In this document: piece after piece, positions 1 through 10,400 of the stretch | How positions within the stretch are numbered: position 1 is the first letter of the stretch | How the letters are laid out: each line of letters starts with the position of its first letter | Origin: Dawidia cretensis | GTDB taxonomy: Bacteria; Bacteroidota; Bacteroidia; Cytophagales; Cyclobacteriaceae | Reading direction: 5' to 3' | DNA length: 64,000 nucleotides | NCBI RefSeq assembly: GCF_018598175.1 | Contig: NZ_JAHESE010000001.1 | Span: forward strand, 1 to 64,000 | Notes under the pieces: model-generated | Told to the model about the DNA's origin: nothing | The model's database searches: none | Seen by the model: only the letters and a program-made list of their open reading frames with translations | Program-made: the position numbers and the translations under genes

Positions 1-533
1 AGATGGGGATAAGAGACAGAACGCGAATACTGGTCCATCAACCACGCCATTTCGCGCGGGCCTGTACCCATGTCGGGGGCGGGAATGTCCTTGTCGGGAC
101 CAAACACATCGGCCATCGTCTGCGTATAGGCGCGCATCAGGCGCTCGATCTCACCGGCCGACATCTCGCGCGGGTTGCACGTCACGCCACCCTTGGCGCC
201 TCCATAGGGAATGTCTACTACGGCACATTTCCATGTCATCCAGGCCGCCAGGGCCTTTACTTCGTCCAGGTTTACATGCGGGTCAAAGCGAATACCCCCT
301 TTGGAAGGCCCGAGGATCGTTGAGTGAATAACCCGGTATCCTTCAAATACCCGAATGCTGCCGTCGTCCATCGTCACCGGCAGCGACACAATCACCTGCC
401 GGGCAGGGTTCTTCAATACGTTGTAGATCTCATCTTCCAGTCCCAGGATCTGCGCGGCGACATGGAAACGAGACATCATGGCTTCAAAGGGGTTCTCTTT
501 GTCCTTCAATGGAGCCGGTTCAATATAGGCCAT
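1..533 (-). CDS. Glu/Leu/Phe/Val-family dehydrogenase, N-terminal part (glutamate dehydrogenase)
   Basis: The first 177 residues of a glutamate dehydrogenase, which interconverts glutamate and 2-oxoglutarate with NAD(P)H in the cytoplasm. It starts at the ATG whose complement lies at 531-533 (MAYIEPAPLKDKENPF). The gene runs off the left edge, so the Rossmann domain is not seen. Visible family features are the stretch FEGYRVIHS, the glycine/lysine motif PYGGAKGG around residues 114-121 with the catalytic-site lysine, and the segment PAPDMGTG. A -7 box (589-596) and a short inverted repeat lie in the leader. The family is clear; the choice between glutamate and another amino acid is inferred from the N-terminal sequence. 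Confidence 0.93.
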   Translation of the reverse strand, partial: MAYIEPAPLKDKENPFEAMMSRFHVAAQILGLEDEIYNVLKNPARQVIVSLPVTMDDGSIRVFEGYRVIHSTILGPSKGGIRFDPHVNLDEVKALAAWMTWKCAVVDIPYGGAKGGVTCNPREMSAGEIERLMRAYTQTMADVFGPDKDIPAPDMGTGPREMAWLMDQYSRSVSYPH

Positions 534-568
534 AGGATAATTTTTAGAAGTCTTTATTTATACGGAAA

Positions 569-587
569 AACCGTTACTAAAACGGTT
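569..587. promoter_or_regulatory. Inverted repeat in the dehydrogenase leader, possible operator
   Basis: AACCGTT (569-575) and AACGGTT (581-587) are perfect inverted repeats separated by 5 nt. They lie at or just after the expected transcription start, between the -7 box and the start codon. The position suits a repressor operator or a small leader hairpin. Confidence 0.4.
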
Positions 588-588
588 G

Positions 589-596
589 CAAAGATA
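589..596 (-). promoter_or_regulatory. Bacteroidota -7 promoter box of the dehydrogenase gene
   Basis: On the reverse strand the sequence reads TATCTTTG, an exact match to the TAnnTTTG -7 element of Bacteroidota sigma-A promoters. It lies 56 nt upstream of the start codon. No convincing -33 TTG was located. Confidence 0.55.
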
Positions 597-781
597 AATA
601 AATTCGAATCACGCCTTTTCAATTCCAAACAAAAGCTCGTGTTCGCCACACTTTTCTAATACTTATCTAATCGCGTGATTTTCCCCGCAGAATTTACATG
701 CAGTTTCTTGAATTCTCACCAAAGTTTATTGCCTTTTTAACACGTGCAGACCGTGCAAAAAATCTGTCTCCAATCCGGCGA

Positions 782-1573
782 CTAGGTATTAAACGCCAGC
801 TCGCGGGTGAGAATATAAAAGCCCATGAGCAATACAAACCAACCAAAGCTCTTGCGCAGCTGACGCGAAGAAAACGTGCCTGCCAAACGGTTGCCCACAA
901 GAATACCGACAACGGCCAGTAGGGTGATAGAGAGCAGGAAGGTCCAGTCCATGGTATAATTTAAAACATCGCCCAGGAAGCCGGTCAGGGAATTAATAGC
1001 AATAATAAAAAGTGATGTACCCACTGCTGTCTTAAAAGGCAACCCTGTTAACAGCACTAATGCAGGAATAATCAGAAAACCACCTCCGGCGCCTACCAGG
1101 CCCGTCAAAAAACCTATCAAAGTTCCTTCCACGACCACCAAAAAATGACGGATGCGATCTTCATTGCCTTCCCGCTCCTTACGTTCACGAATCATGGAGA
1201 ACGACGCCAGGATCATCAGCACCGCGAAGAGGCCCAGCAGTAAAAAACGCTTGCTGAGCATAAACGACTCCGAGATAAAGATCACGTCGGGTATCGCGGG
1301 CACGACCCACTTGCGGGTGGCAAAAATGCCGATCACCGACGGAATACCGAATAAAAAGCCCGTGCGCAGGTTTACCAGGTGGTCCTTATACTTGGGCACG
1401 GCGCCTACCAGGCTCGTTATGCCAACGATAAAAAGTGAATACGCTGAGGCGGTGACAGGGTCCATGTGAAACAGGTATACCAGGATGGGGATCGACAAGA
1501 TCGAACCGCCGCCGCCCAGTAACCCCAGGATAAGGCCGATGCCGACCGATGCTACATACCCGATGATCTCCAT
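782..1573 (-). CDS. TSUP family permease (TauE/SafE-like anion exporter)
   Basis: A 263-residue inner-membrane protein of the sulfite exporter TauE/SafE family (TSUP), whose members move sulfite, sulfonates or other small anions. It shows the family's two-fold repeat: a glycine-rich motif GLLGGGGSILSIP near residue 20 and a second copy GLVGAGGGFLIIPAL near residue 162, each followed by hydrophobic helices (about eight in all). The ATG at 1573 (MEIIGYVASVG) is chosen over a TTG two codons upstream. The substrate cannot be read from sequence, and the flanking genes (glutamate dehydrogenase, RlpA) give no clue. It is probably transcribed alone. Confidence 0.88.
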   Translation of the reverse strand: MEIIGYVASVGIGLILGLLGGGGSILSIPILVYLFHMDPVTASAYSLFIVGITSLVGAVPKYKDHLVNLRTGFLFGIPSVIGIFATRKWVVPAIPDVIFISESFMLSKRFLLLGLFAVLMILASFSMIRERKEREGNEDRIRHFLVVVEGTLIGFLTGLVGAGGGFLIIPALVLLTGLPFKTAVGTSLFIIAINSLTGFLGDVLNYTMDWTFLLSITLLAVVGILVGNRLAGTFSSRQLRKSFGWFVLLMGFYILTRELAFNT

Positions 1574-1674
1574 AAACAAAAAAATATACTCGCCCCGTGT
1601 GCGCGCAAAGGACGATCATATTTTAATGAAATGAAATTTATCGAGTCAGTCGGTAGAGGATGTATGAGATGCGA

Positions 1675-2358
1675 TTACTTGCGGTTGTATTCCGCAATAA
1701 ACGCGTCTGGGAACTTCGGAAGGATATCTGCGCGGAATTGCTCGGCCTTTGCCCGTGAGTTAAAATTACCTAAAATGAGGCCATAATATTTTACGCCGTT
1801 GAGGACCTTTACTTGTACGGTCACTTTCTTTTTATACGAATTCTTGAGGTTTTCTGTCAGGCGCATGAGGTTCACCAGTTCCTGATAGGTACCGATTTGA
1901 ACGCCGTACCCCTTGGGGGTCAGGCGTTCAATTTCAAAGCTGTAAAACTCTTTCTCCTCTACCATCACGTTGTCGATGGGCCGGCCCAGGTCGCTGGTCT
2001 TGCCATTGCCAGGGTCGATCACTTCGAGCTTTACCTCGGCCAGTCCTTTGTTGATAAAGCCAAGTTGCTCGGCCGCCGACCGCGACACGTCGATGATGCG
2101 GCCTTCTACCCACGGACCACGGTCGTTAATGATCACTTCCACGGACTGGTTGTTGGCCAGGTTGGTCACCCGCACCTTCGTACCAAAGGGAAGTGTCTTG
2201 TGGGCACCCGTCAATTTGTTGTGCCGGTACTTCTCGCCGCTGGCGGTGGAGACACCGTCAAACTTGTCGGCATAAAACGAAGCTTTGCCCGTTTGAACCT
2301 GTGCAAACGCGAGCACCAGGAAAAAATTAAAACAAAGCGTAAAGAATATTCTTCTCAT
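1675..2358 (-). CDS. rlpA: RlpA-like septal ring/lytic transglycosylase with C-terminal SPOR domain
   Basis: A 227-residue exported protein. Residues 1-19 form a signal peptide (MRRIFFTLCFNFFLVLAFA). The RlpA double-psi beta-barrel follows at about residues 22-105, with the signatures GKASFYADKFDGVSTASGE and NDRGPW, whose Asp is the presumed catalytic acid. A C-terminal segment of about 75 residues (from GYGVQIGTY) looks like a SPOR peptidoglycan-binding domain. RlpA proteins cleave or bind denuded peptidoglycan strands at division sites. The ATG at 2358 is preferred to a start 66 nt upstream because it begins the signal peptide and lies 20 nt below a -7 promoter box. No lipobox cysteine is present, so it is a secreted rather than lipidated form. 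Confidence 0.87.
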   Translation of the reverse strand: MRRIFFTLCFNFFLVLAFAQVQTGKASFYADKFDGVSTASGEKYRHNKLTGAHKTLPFGTKVRVTNLANNQSVEVIINDRGPWVEGRIIDVSRSAAEQLGFINKGLAEVKLEVIDPGNGKTSDLGRPIDNVMVEEKEFYSFEIERLTPKGYGVQIGTYQELVNLMRLTENLKNSYKKKVTVQVKVLNGVKYYGLILGNFNSRAKAEQFRADILPKFPDAFIAEYNRK

Positions 2359-2377
2359 AAACGATAGGTTAGACGGC

Positions 2378-2385
2378 CAAAAATA
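2378..2385 (-). promoter_or_regulatory. -7 promoter box of rlpA
   Basis: The reverse strand reads TATTTTTG, matching TAnnTTTG, 20 nt before the rlpA ATG at 2358. If used, a start further upstream would not be transcribed, which supports the chosen start. Confidence 0.5.
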
Positions 2386-2478
2386 GACCAGGCGCCTCAA
2401 TTTCAGAATAAAATAAGCGCTCATACCATACCTTGAAAGAAATATTCAGCATACCACAGCGTATTATTCATTAAAGTG

Positions 2479-2486
2479 TACCTTTG
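2479..2486 (+). promoter_or_regulatory. -7 promoter box of guaB
   Basis: TACCTTTG is an exact match to TAnnTTTG. The expected transcription start is around 2490-2493, only a few bases before an upstream ATG at 2498 and about 26-29 nt before the ATG at 2519. Confidence 0.6.
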
Positions 2487-2518
2487 CCCGGCAAATAATG
2501 ACTCGTAAATTATTTGCC

Positions 2519-3991
2519 ATGCCACTCGATAATTCTAAGTTCCTTTTTGAAGCCCTCACCTATGATGACGTGCTTCTGGTGCCCGCCTACTCAGACGTAC
2601 TCCCCCGCGACACAGACACCTCCAGCTATCTCACGCGAAACATCAAGCTGAACATTCCAATTGTTTCGGCCGCTATGGATACCGTAACGGAAGCGGAGCT
2701 TGCCATTGGCATCGCCATGGAAGGCGGCCTTGGTTTCATTCACAAAAACATGAAGATCGCCCTGCAAGCCGAACAGGTACGCAAGGTAAAACGCTCCCAA
2801 AGCGGTCTCATTCTCGACCCGGTAACACTGGCCATTAATTCTACCGTGGCCGATGCTGAAAAGATCATGCGTGAGTTCAAGATCGGCGGGATTCCGGTTG
2901 TCGACGACCAGGGCAAGCTGCTCGGCATCATCACCAACCGCGACCTGCGCTTTCAGAAAGACATGAGCGTGCCGGTAGAGCGCATCATGACGAAAGACAA
3001 TATCATTACCGCTCCGGAAGGCATCACACTCGAAAAAGCAGAAGATATACTGAAGAAGTATAAAATCGAGAAGCTGCCGATCGTCAATAAAAAGAATAAG
3101 CTGATCGGCCTGATCACGTTCAAAGACATTCAGAAAAAACGCAACAAGCCCACCGCATGCCAGGACCAGTTTGGTCGTCTGCGTGTAGGCGCCGCCGTTG
3201 GCGTGACCCCCGACATCCTCGACCGCATCGACGCACTCAAGGCGGCAGGTGTAGACGTCATCAGCATTGACACTGCGCACGGCCACTCCAAAGGAGTCAT
3301 GGAAGCCGCCAAACGCGTGAAGAAAAAATATCCCGAGCTGGACCTGATCGTGGGCAACATCGCTACCGGTGAAGCGGCCAAGGCGCTGGCGAAAGTTGGT
3401 GCCGATGCCGTGAAGGTGGGTGTAGGCCCCGGTAGCATCTGTACCACCCGCGTGGTAGCCGGTGTAGGCCTGCCGCAGCTGAGCGCGGTATACGAAGCTT
3501 CCAAAGCGCTGAAAGGCTCCGACACCAAGGTCATTGCCGATGGTGGTATCCGCTTCTCCGGCGATATCGTCAAGGCGATTGCCGGTGGTGCTGACAGTGT
3601 GATGATCGGCTCCCTACTGGCCGGTACCGACGAGGCTCCGGGTGAAATGATCATCTACGAAGGCCGTAAGTTCAAGTCGTACCGCGGCATGGGCTCACTC
3701 GAAGCCATGGAAGACGGCTCGAAAGACCGCTACTTCCAGGACGTAGAAGACGATATCAAGAAACTGGTGCCCGAAGGCATCTCCGGTCGCGTGCCGTTCA
3801 AAGGCCTGGTGTCGGAAGTGTTGTACCAGCTCGTGGGCGGTCTGAAAGCCGGCATGGGCTACTGTGGTGCGAAAAACATTGAGAAAATGAAACTGGCCAA
3901 GTTTGTGAAAATAACGTCCGCCGGTGTCACCGAAAGCCACCCGCACGACGTCAGCATCACCCGCGAAGCGCCGAACTACAGCCGTAAATAA
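2519..3991 (+). CDS. guaB: Inosine-5'-monophosphate dehydrogenase
   Basis: Oxidises IMP to XMP with NAD+, the first committed step of GMP synthesis in the cytoplasm. It is 490 residues from the ATG at 2519 (MPLDNSKFLFEALTYDDVLL). The TIM barrel is split by two CBS domains at about residues 95-210. The active-site loop GPGSICTTRVVAGVG carries the catalytic cysteine at about residue 308. The flap region around KSYRGMGSLEAM and the C-terminal GLKAGMGYCGA are also present. An in-frame ATG seven codons upstream (2498) would leave almost no leader after the -7 box, so 2519 is preferred. A strong hairpin terminator follows at 4015, and the gene looks monocistronic. Confidence 0.97.
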   Translation: MPLDNSKFLFEALTYDDVLLVPAYSDVLPRDTDTSSYLTRNIKLNIPIVSAAMDTVTEAELAIGIAMEGGLGFIHKNMKIALQAEQVRKVKRSQSGLILDPVTLAINSTVADAEKIMREFKIGGIPVVDDQGKLLGIITNRDLRFQKDMSVPVERIMTKDNIITAPEGITLEKAEDILKKYKIEKLPIVNKKNKLIGLITFKDIQKKRNKPTACQDQFGRLRVGAAVGVTPDILDRIDALKAAGVDVISIDTAHGHSKGVMEAAKRVKKKYPELDLIVGNIATGEAAKALAKVGADAVKVGVGPGSICTTRVVAGVGLPQLSAVYEASKALKGSDTKVIADGGIRFSGDIVKAIAGGADSVMIGSLLAGTDEAPGEMIIYEGRKFKSYRGMGSLEAMEDGSKDRYFQDVEDDIKKLVPEGISGRVPFKGLVSEVLYQLVGGLKAGMGYCGAKNIEKMKLAKFVKITSAGVTESHPHDVSITREAPNYSRK

Positions 3992-4014
3992 TAAGCAACG
4001 CCCCGTTGGGCCTG

Positions 4015-4046
4015 AAGCCGCCTCCGTCATTTGGGGCGGCTTTTTT
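4015..4046 (+). terminator. Intrinsic terminator of guaB
   Basis: AAGCCGCC (4015-4022) pairs with GGCGGCTT (4035-4042), and the stem runs into a T tract (4041-4046). It lies 24 nt after the guaB stop codon. Confidence 0.85.
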
Positions 4047-4458
4047 GTTTTCAGCCAGATTCGGCCGCGCTGGCCTGGGAATGGCGGGAAGGCGCCCCCA
4101 AGTCTATCGGTTGCCAAAGTATTGAATATTTTAGCTGGTCTCTAATAAGGAATTTATAAGAGATATTCAATACCTATATAAGTGTTGGATATCTATTCAT
4201 GATCTATTGGTTGATTATTGGATATCTATTGAATATCTCGACCTCGGACGGGCATTTTGAAGCCCTGCTGCAGACACAGCGCAGAGGTCGTTGAAGCCCC
4301 GCCCGAGGCTCCCAGGCGCAGGGCGAAGTTGCGCGGCAATGTGCCTGCAGGCGTGACAGACGGAGGAGCTGATCGCAAGGCCCGGGCCTTTATACCCAAA
4401 AATAAAAGAGGCTGCCTGAGTTAGGCAGCCTCTTTTTTTATTCCTGGCCAACGCGTGC
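4047..4458. other. Gene-free interval with AT-rich repeats and a GC-rich structured block
   Basis: No convincing gene. Part one (about 4120-4238) is AT-rich and repetitive: TATTGAATAT recurs at 4120-4129 and 4227-4236, AGATATTCAATA (4161-4172) is a perfect inverted copy of 4227-4238, and TTGGATATCTATT occurs directly at 4185-4197 and 4218-4230. Part two (4239-4400) is abruptly GC-rich and self-complementary: CGACCTC (4239-4245) pairs with GAGGTCG (4284-4290), an inner hairpin pairs 4250-4253 with 4262-4265, and AAGGCCCGGGCCTT (4377-4390) is a perfect palindrome. The terminator of the giant gene ends the interval. Confidence 0.6.
4407..4440 (-). terminator. Terminator of the giant secreted-protein gene (probably bidirectional)
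   Basis: AGAGGCTGCCT (4407-4417) pairs with AGGCAGCCTCT (4423-4433). There are A residues to the left and a T tract to the right, so it can terminate on either strand. It lies just beyond the stop codon of the reverse-strand gene ending at 4459. Confidence 0.85.
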
Positions 4459-7400
4459 TTACAAGTGCACCAGGCGGAATTTCTCTTGATAGTTGCCATC
4501 AGACAACTGTAGGATGTAGACGCCGGCACCGGCGGTATTCATCACGCGCTCGATGCGTTCGTTCAGTGTCTGCAGCGTACCCGCACCGACGAATACCTGT
4601 ACCCCTGTGGCAGTGGTCAATACAGCTTGCAACTGACCGTTGCTGATTTCGTCTTGCTGCCAGAATATTACCTGGTCTACTATCGGATTTGGCGTTACGG
4701 CCCAGCGCGCTTTAGCGTTTTGCTCACCGGTGATCTCGAGTACAGACAGTACGTTGCTATACGAGCTTTGTTGATCGAGGTCTACCTGGCGGATGCGATA
4801 GTAATAACGCGTCTGCATGTTGGCCTTCTTGTCAAAGAAGTCGTATTTGTTCTTGCTTTCGCTGTTCACCGCTTCTACAGTGCCGATCTGTGTGTAGGTG
4901 CGGCCGTCTTCCGAACGCTCTACTTCAAAGTGGCTTGCGTTGCGTTCCTTCTCGGTTATCCAGTCCAATGCTATACCGGTGCCGGCACGTTGTGCCGTGA
5001 AGTCGATCCACTTCAGCGGCAGCGGCGTGAACTGATCTGTCGACCCGAACGTGAAAGGGCTGAAGTTTGTTACTGTCGATACCGTTACCGTGCCGGCAGC
5101 GGTCGAACCGTCTTGTACGAAAGATGTCGCACCCGGAGGGAAGTCCCATTGACTGCCGGTCCAGCGTACCACGCGCAGGTTCGCTAAAACACCGATAGTC
5201 GGTGGCTTATAGCTGCCCACGTCGTAGCTCAACGTCAGGTTAGCGGCGGCTGAGCCGCTGCGGGAGACGAGCCAGTATTCATGAACGCTGACGTCGCCGA
5301 GGTTGACCGTGTTAAAGGTCGCACTGTTGAAGCCGTCGGTGGTCGGGCTGCCTGCAATGTATTGTCCAGTCCAGGTGTCGGCCGCAGACGTGCTGCTCAG
5401 GCGCACGGGGCGATAGCGGTTTATCGGAGCCAGGGTGTTGAAGCCACCCGACGGAAACTGGAAGCTGCCACCGGCCGGGACGTTGCGGCGCATCGGGCCT
5501 GAGACGAATGACTGCTCGCCGGCACCGGTCCACGTTGCCGCCGGCGCAAAGATCAGCGGGTTGGTGGCCGATGTTATCATGTAGCCGGTTGTGAGGGTAA
5601 ACGCATTGTTCACCGTGGTAGTGCCTGTACCGTTGAGAACGACCCGGCCGCCGGATTTTGACAGAACCATGTTGTAGAAGGCCGTCGAGCCATTCACCGT
5701 CTGTGTGTTGTTGCCGGTAAAGATCACTGCGCCCGTACCGGTATTGAAGGTACTGTTGTTGGTCCAGTTACCAGCAATGGTGATGTCGCGGTTGTTCGTG
5801 GAGTTGTCCAGCGTTGTGCCCGTGCCGATCGTCATATTGCCGTTCAGGATCAGGTCGGTGTTAGTCATCGTCAGCACGCCGGAGCCGATTACACTTACGT
5901 GGTTGTATGTGTTACGGTTGTTCATTGTCATCGGGGCGATATACTCAATCGTACCACCACCGGCGGACACAAACTGCGTATAGTTACCTGCCGGTAGTGT
6001 ATTGGTTGCGGTACGCAATGTACCGGTACCGCTAATCGCGCCGAGGTTGTGGCCTACGGTCGGAGTGCTGAGTGAACCCGTATAGAGCAGGCCGTCTATG
6101 CGGGTGGAGAACGCGCGCTGACCGGAGGTGTTCATGTTCATGCGGGCTTCGTCAAGGATTACCACCGGACGGCCAACGGGTACGGTGCTCAGCGGTAGAC
6201 CATAGCCTGTAGACGACAACGTCCAGTTCGTAGCCAGGTTCCAATTGGCGCCTGTGACCGACTTGGCCGTCGTAGCGTTGCCTCCGCCGACATCTGAATA
6301 GCGGGTATATACCGGCTGCACCGGGTTGGGCAAGGTCTGCGTCGTACCGGCTGTATAGTGATACTCGCCGCCGGGTTGCGGCATATTCGCCGGCACGGAA
6401 GGACTTGCGTCGAATGTCAGACCGTTGGTGATGGTCAGGATGCGCGGGTCGGCAGCGGCTGCGTTTAACGCACCCACGGGCCGTGTCCAGCCGATCAGGT
6501 TAATGGCGTCCAGGTGTGCGCCCATGAAGGTACCGCTACCACCACCCACCACGCCCGACGGGAACTGATATGTATGCGTGCCATTATTGCCATAAACCAG
6601 CGAGTTGTCACGCTGCACCATCCAGTAGTAATTGAGAATATACTGGCCGTTCGCGCTGGCGGTCGGGTGCTGCTCGTTCACCGCGATAACTGTCAGGCGT
6701 CCCGGGGTCGATACGTTCAGGGTATAGGTAGCCGGCGTATAGTTGGTACGTGTACCTACGGGGTAGGTAAAGGTATTTGTGCCAGTGGACCAGTTACGCA
6801 CTACACCCAGGTCGCTCGATACACCGTTGGTGCGGATGAAACGGTTCGTGCCGGCATTGCTTACCGGGTTGTTCTGGCTTCCGAACACCCACTGGTTGGA
6901 GGCGATGTTGAGGTAGCGGTATGTACCGGATGTTGTGAAGTCCAGTGTACCGTTGATGGTCGTGTTACCCACGACATCGACTGTCTTTGTCAGGGCGGTT
7001 CCGCCAAGGCTCAGGTTTGTAAACGAACCGCCACCGCTGGTAATGGTGTGCGTGGTGGCCGTGCCGCTCATCATGATAAAGCCGTTACCCACCTGCGTGC
7101 TGTTGTTGACAATATTACCGTTTACGTTCAGTGTACCCGACACTGAAAGTACACCGCGCAAGATGTTCAGGTTATTGATCGAAGTTGTGCCGGTCAGGGT
7201 TGCGACACCCGCTCCTTTGTCAATCGTGATGTTCTGGAAGGTACTGGTGGCGGTCAGGTCGCCGGTCTGTGCACCGCTACCGTTAAAGGTGGTGGTGTTC
7301 CCGCCGCCGATCGTGCCGTCGTATATACCCGTGCCGAGGATGCTCAGGTCACCACCGATCGTTACATCGAGGGTGTTGGTCTCGAGCTCGGTGTTGTTGT

Positions 7401-10400
7401 TGATCTGCAGCGTTCCACTGAGGTTCAGCTTGCTGGAGCGTATATTGACTGTCTGCTTGGTCGTTGTACCGAGGATGCTCAGATTGCCGATGGTCGGCAC
7501 AATGTTCAGGCTGAGCGTAGTGCTCACGGCGCTTGTGGTGCTTGTGCCGATCTCGATGGTTGCATTGGGCAATACATGGCTGGTGACGGGGTTGATGTAA
7601 AGATCGGCGTAGGCCGTTCCTGCCGTTGAGCGACTGACCGACAGTGTACCACCCGTCATGGTAAAGCTACTCCCTGGGTTATTTTCGATCTCAAAAACAC
7701 CACGGGTGTTGACGCCTGCGGCGTTACGGCCGCCGACAGTCACGGTACCGCCCGATTGGTTATATACCAGGGCGCCCGACAGCGTGGTCGTGGGGCGGCG
7801 AATGGATCCGTTTACGTATAGATCACCGCCACTCACAATAATGGTCGGCGTGCCGGCAGCGGCATATTCGATGTCATTGTTTACAGTCCGGTTATTCGCG
7901 GCTGCATTAATGTTGACGCTACCGCCGGTTACTTCCAGTGTTCCCGCCAGCGTCAGGTCACCCGCGTTGTTGGTAACGTTACCAATGATATTCACCACAC
8001 CCTTGTCTATTTTCAAGCGGGCTGTCGACGGAATGTTATAGGGTGTTGTATTGGTGCTGATCGTATAAGTGTTCTCGTTATTGAAGGCGAACGTGCCGTT
8101 GACCAGGTTCAGCCAGTTGGTACCCAGCGTCTGCACGGTACCGCCCAGGTCGAACATCAGCACCGGCGTCTGCGACGTGCCCTTATCGACGGTAACGACG
8201 TTTAATATGGTACCATCCTCACCCGTGCCGGTCAGGGAGGCATTGGACTCACCTGTAAACAGGAGATTGGCAACATGGCTGGTCGAACGAAGATACAAGC
8301 GGCCGTTGTTGACAATGCTTCCGGTTACGGTAATGTTATGCACCTGCGCCGTGGCACCGCTCATATTAAAGAGACCGTCGGGACCAATCGTTATGTTGCC
8401 CACGTACATGTCTGCCACAGCACCTGTCCGGAGACTGAAGGCACCCTCCACTATATCAAAATTATTATTGATGACCAGCTTACGGTTTCCGGTATCGTCT
8501 ATATAGATGTTGCCGGTACCGGTCTTCGTCAGGTTATTATACACCAGCATGTCGTTGGCCGACAGGTAGATGGTATTCGCCGGGTACGGATTGAGAATGA
8601 GGTTGTAGTAGTTCAGAAGGTTAAGATTCTGTGGACCGGGGCCTGTAGCCGGCAGCGTTTTGGTGGTCCCGTACCACTCTACGGTACCACCATCGGGACC
8701 GAGGAAGTTGATAAAATCACCCGCCGGGAATACAGCCGAACCTATACGCAATGTTCCCCGTCCCGCCACCGTACCACCGCCGACGTTGGTACCGAAGTTG
8801 TGCCCCGTAATCGTACCGCAATCCAGGAAGGCGTTGAGGTTCAGCTCGAGGCTACCGCATGACTTGTTGGCATCGGTGATCGTGACGGTGTGCGCCAGCG
8901 AGCCGTCGGCCGAGCCGATTACTACGGGGCAGGTCAGACACGGTGTGCCTGTAGCAGCCGCCACTCTGTCGGGGTTCGTGCTCCAGGTTGTGTTTGCGTT
9001 CCAGGCGCCGTTCAAGCGGCTGTAGTATACGGTTACCGTCTGGAACGCCGCCATATTACCCGCGGTATATTCCCCGTCGAGCATAGAGCCCGCGCTGTTC
9101 ACCCAGGCGCCAGGTGTACCCGTATTGAACTCATGGGGTGACGCACCCACGGCAATGGTTGTGGTGCCCGGGACAGCGTTTGAGGCATAGGCCGCATTGC
9201 TATACGACCAACTGTAGGTTACAGGATCGTAACGCGCAGCACGGTATCCAGCGCCTGCATTATCGCGGGCGGCGGTGCTGTAGGTATAGGTTTTATGAGA
9301 GACAGCGCCCAGGCCGGCAAAGCCGTCGCTGGTTACACGCCAGTAAAACTGTACGCTCTGTCCGATGGTGGTAACGTTGGGGTGCGCGCCTTTTACCGGG
9401 CGAACGGTAATCGTGCCCGCCGTGGTCGCGGTGGCGTTGATGGTGACGGGTGTATACAGCACCGTGCTCGTTCCTACAGGAAAGAGAATATCCGCAGCAG
9501 AGGTAGCTTTTCTTGTCAGACCGCCGGCATTTTGCAAGCCGCTCGTCTCAATATTACAGTTGTTGCCAAAACCGGCCGAAGGGACAATGGTTCCCAGCAC
9601 GGTCAGGTTGTACGACCCAATGTTCAGTGTTGTATTGGCGGTGACCAGGCGGAGTGTATTGGTCACGGTTTGCTTACCGGCTGTGTATACCACGGCACCG
9701 GTTTGGATAGTCAGGTTTCCAAACGTCCCATTCGCACCACCGATGGTATTGGAGGCAGCGTTGTTCAGGACAATGGCACCCGTACCCGCGCCTGTGCTGG
9801 CATGCACCGCACTGTTGCTGAGTGTCCCGGTGACGGTCAGCGTCTTGGTGTTGTCGGCCAGCGTGCCGGCCGTAAGCTCCAGCGACGAGGTGATGTTCGG
9901 AAATGTACCCGATCCACCCAACGTGAGGGTGCCGGCTGTTTTTTGCATGACCACCCGGTACAGGTTTGCGATCGTACCGCTTTGCGTCCAGGCCTGCGCG
10001 CCTGTACCGTTGAACGTTGTGGTGTTGTCATCCGGCCGATAGGTTGTGCCGGTAGCGATCTGAAAATTTCCACCGACTGTCAGATCGAGGCTGTTACAAT
10101 CCAGGAGAGCATCGCCACCACTGATGGTCAGGTCGTTCAGTACGGTCAGCGGTTGTGCCGGCCGTGTGTATGCCGTACCATCATCGAAGATGAGCGAGCT
10201 CAGCACGGCACCCGAAGTGCCTGCTGTGGAAGTCTTACTAATATCCAGGTTGTAGAATGGTGCGGTGGAGCAGATGGTAAAGTTTACATTACTCGCCGGC
10301 AGCTGCGCATAGACGTTACCACCGGTCACTTTGATATTTGACGTGGCGGCGTAGATAAGCATACCACCATTACGCGTCTGGCCATTGGCATCCGTAGGGG

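Noticed and set aside
2498-2518. Upstream ATG for guaB
   Set aside because: It lies a few bases after the expected transcription start and adds seven residues not typical of the family; the ATG at 2519 is favoured.
2591-3286. 231-codon reverse frame opposite guaB
   Set aside because: guaB is unambiguous with catalytic Cys and CBS domains; the reverse frame is a shadow.
9295-10341. Long open frame on the forward strand inside the giant gene (348 codons), with others at 11149-11952 and 6514-7146
   Set aside because: They lie opposite a clearly coding repetitive gene. Their composition is a mirror of its Thr/Val/Gly-rich codons, and they have no domain, signal peptide or start context.
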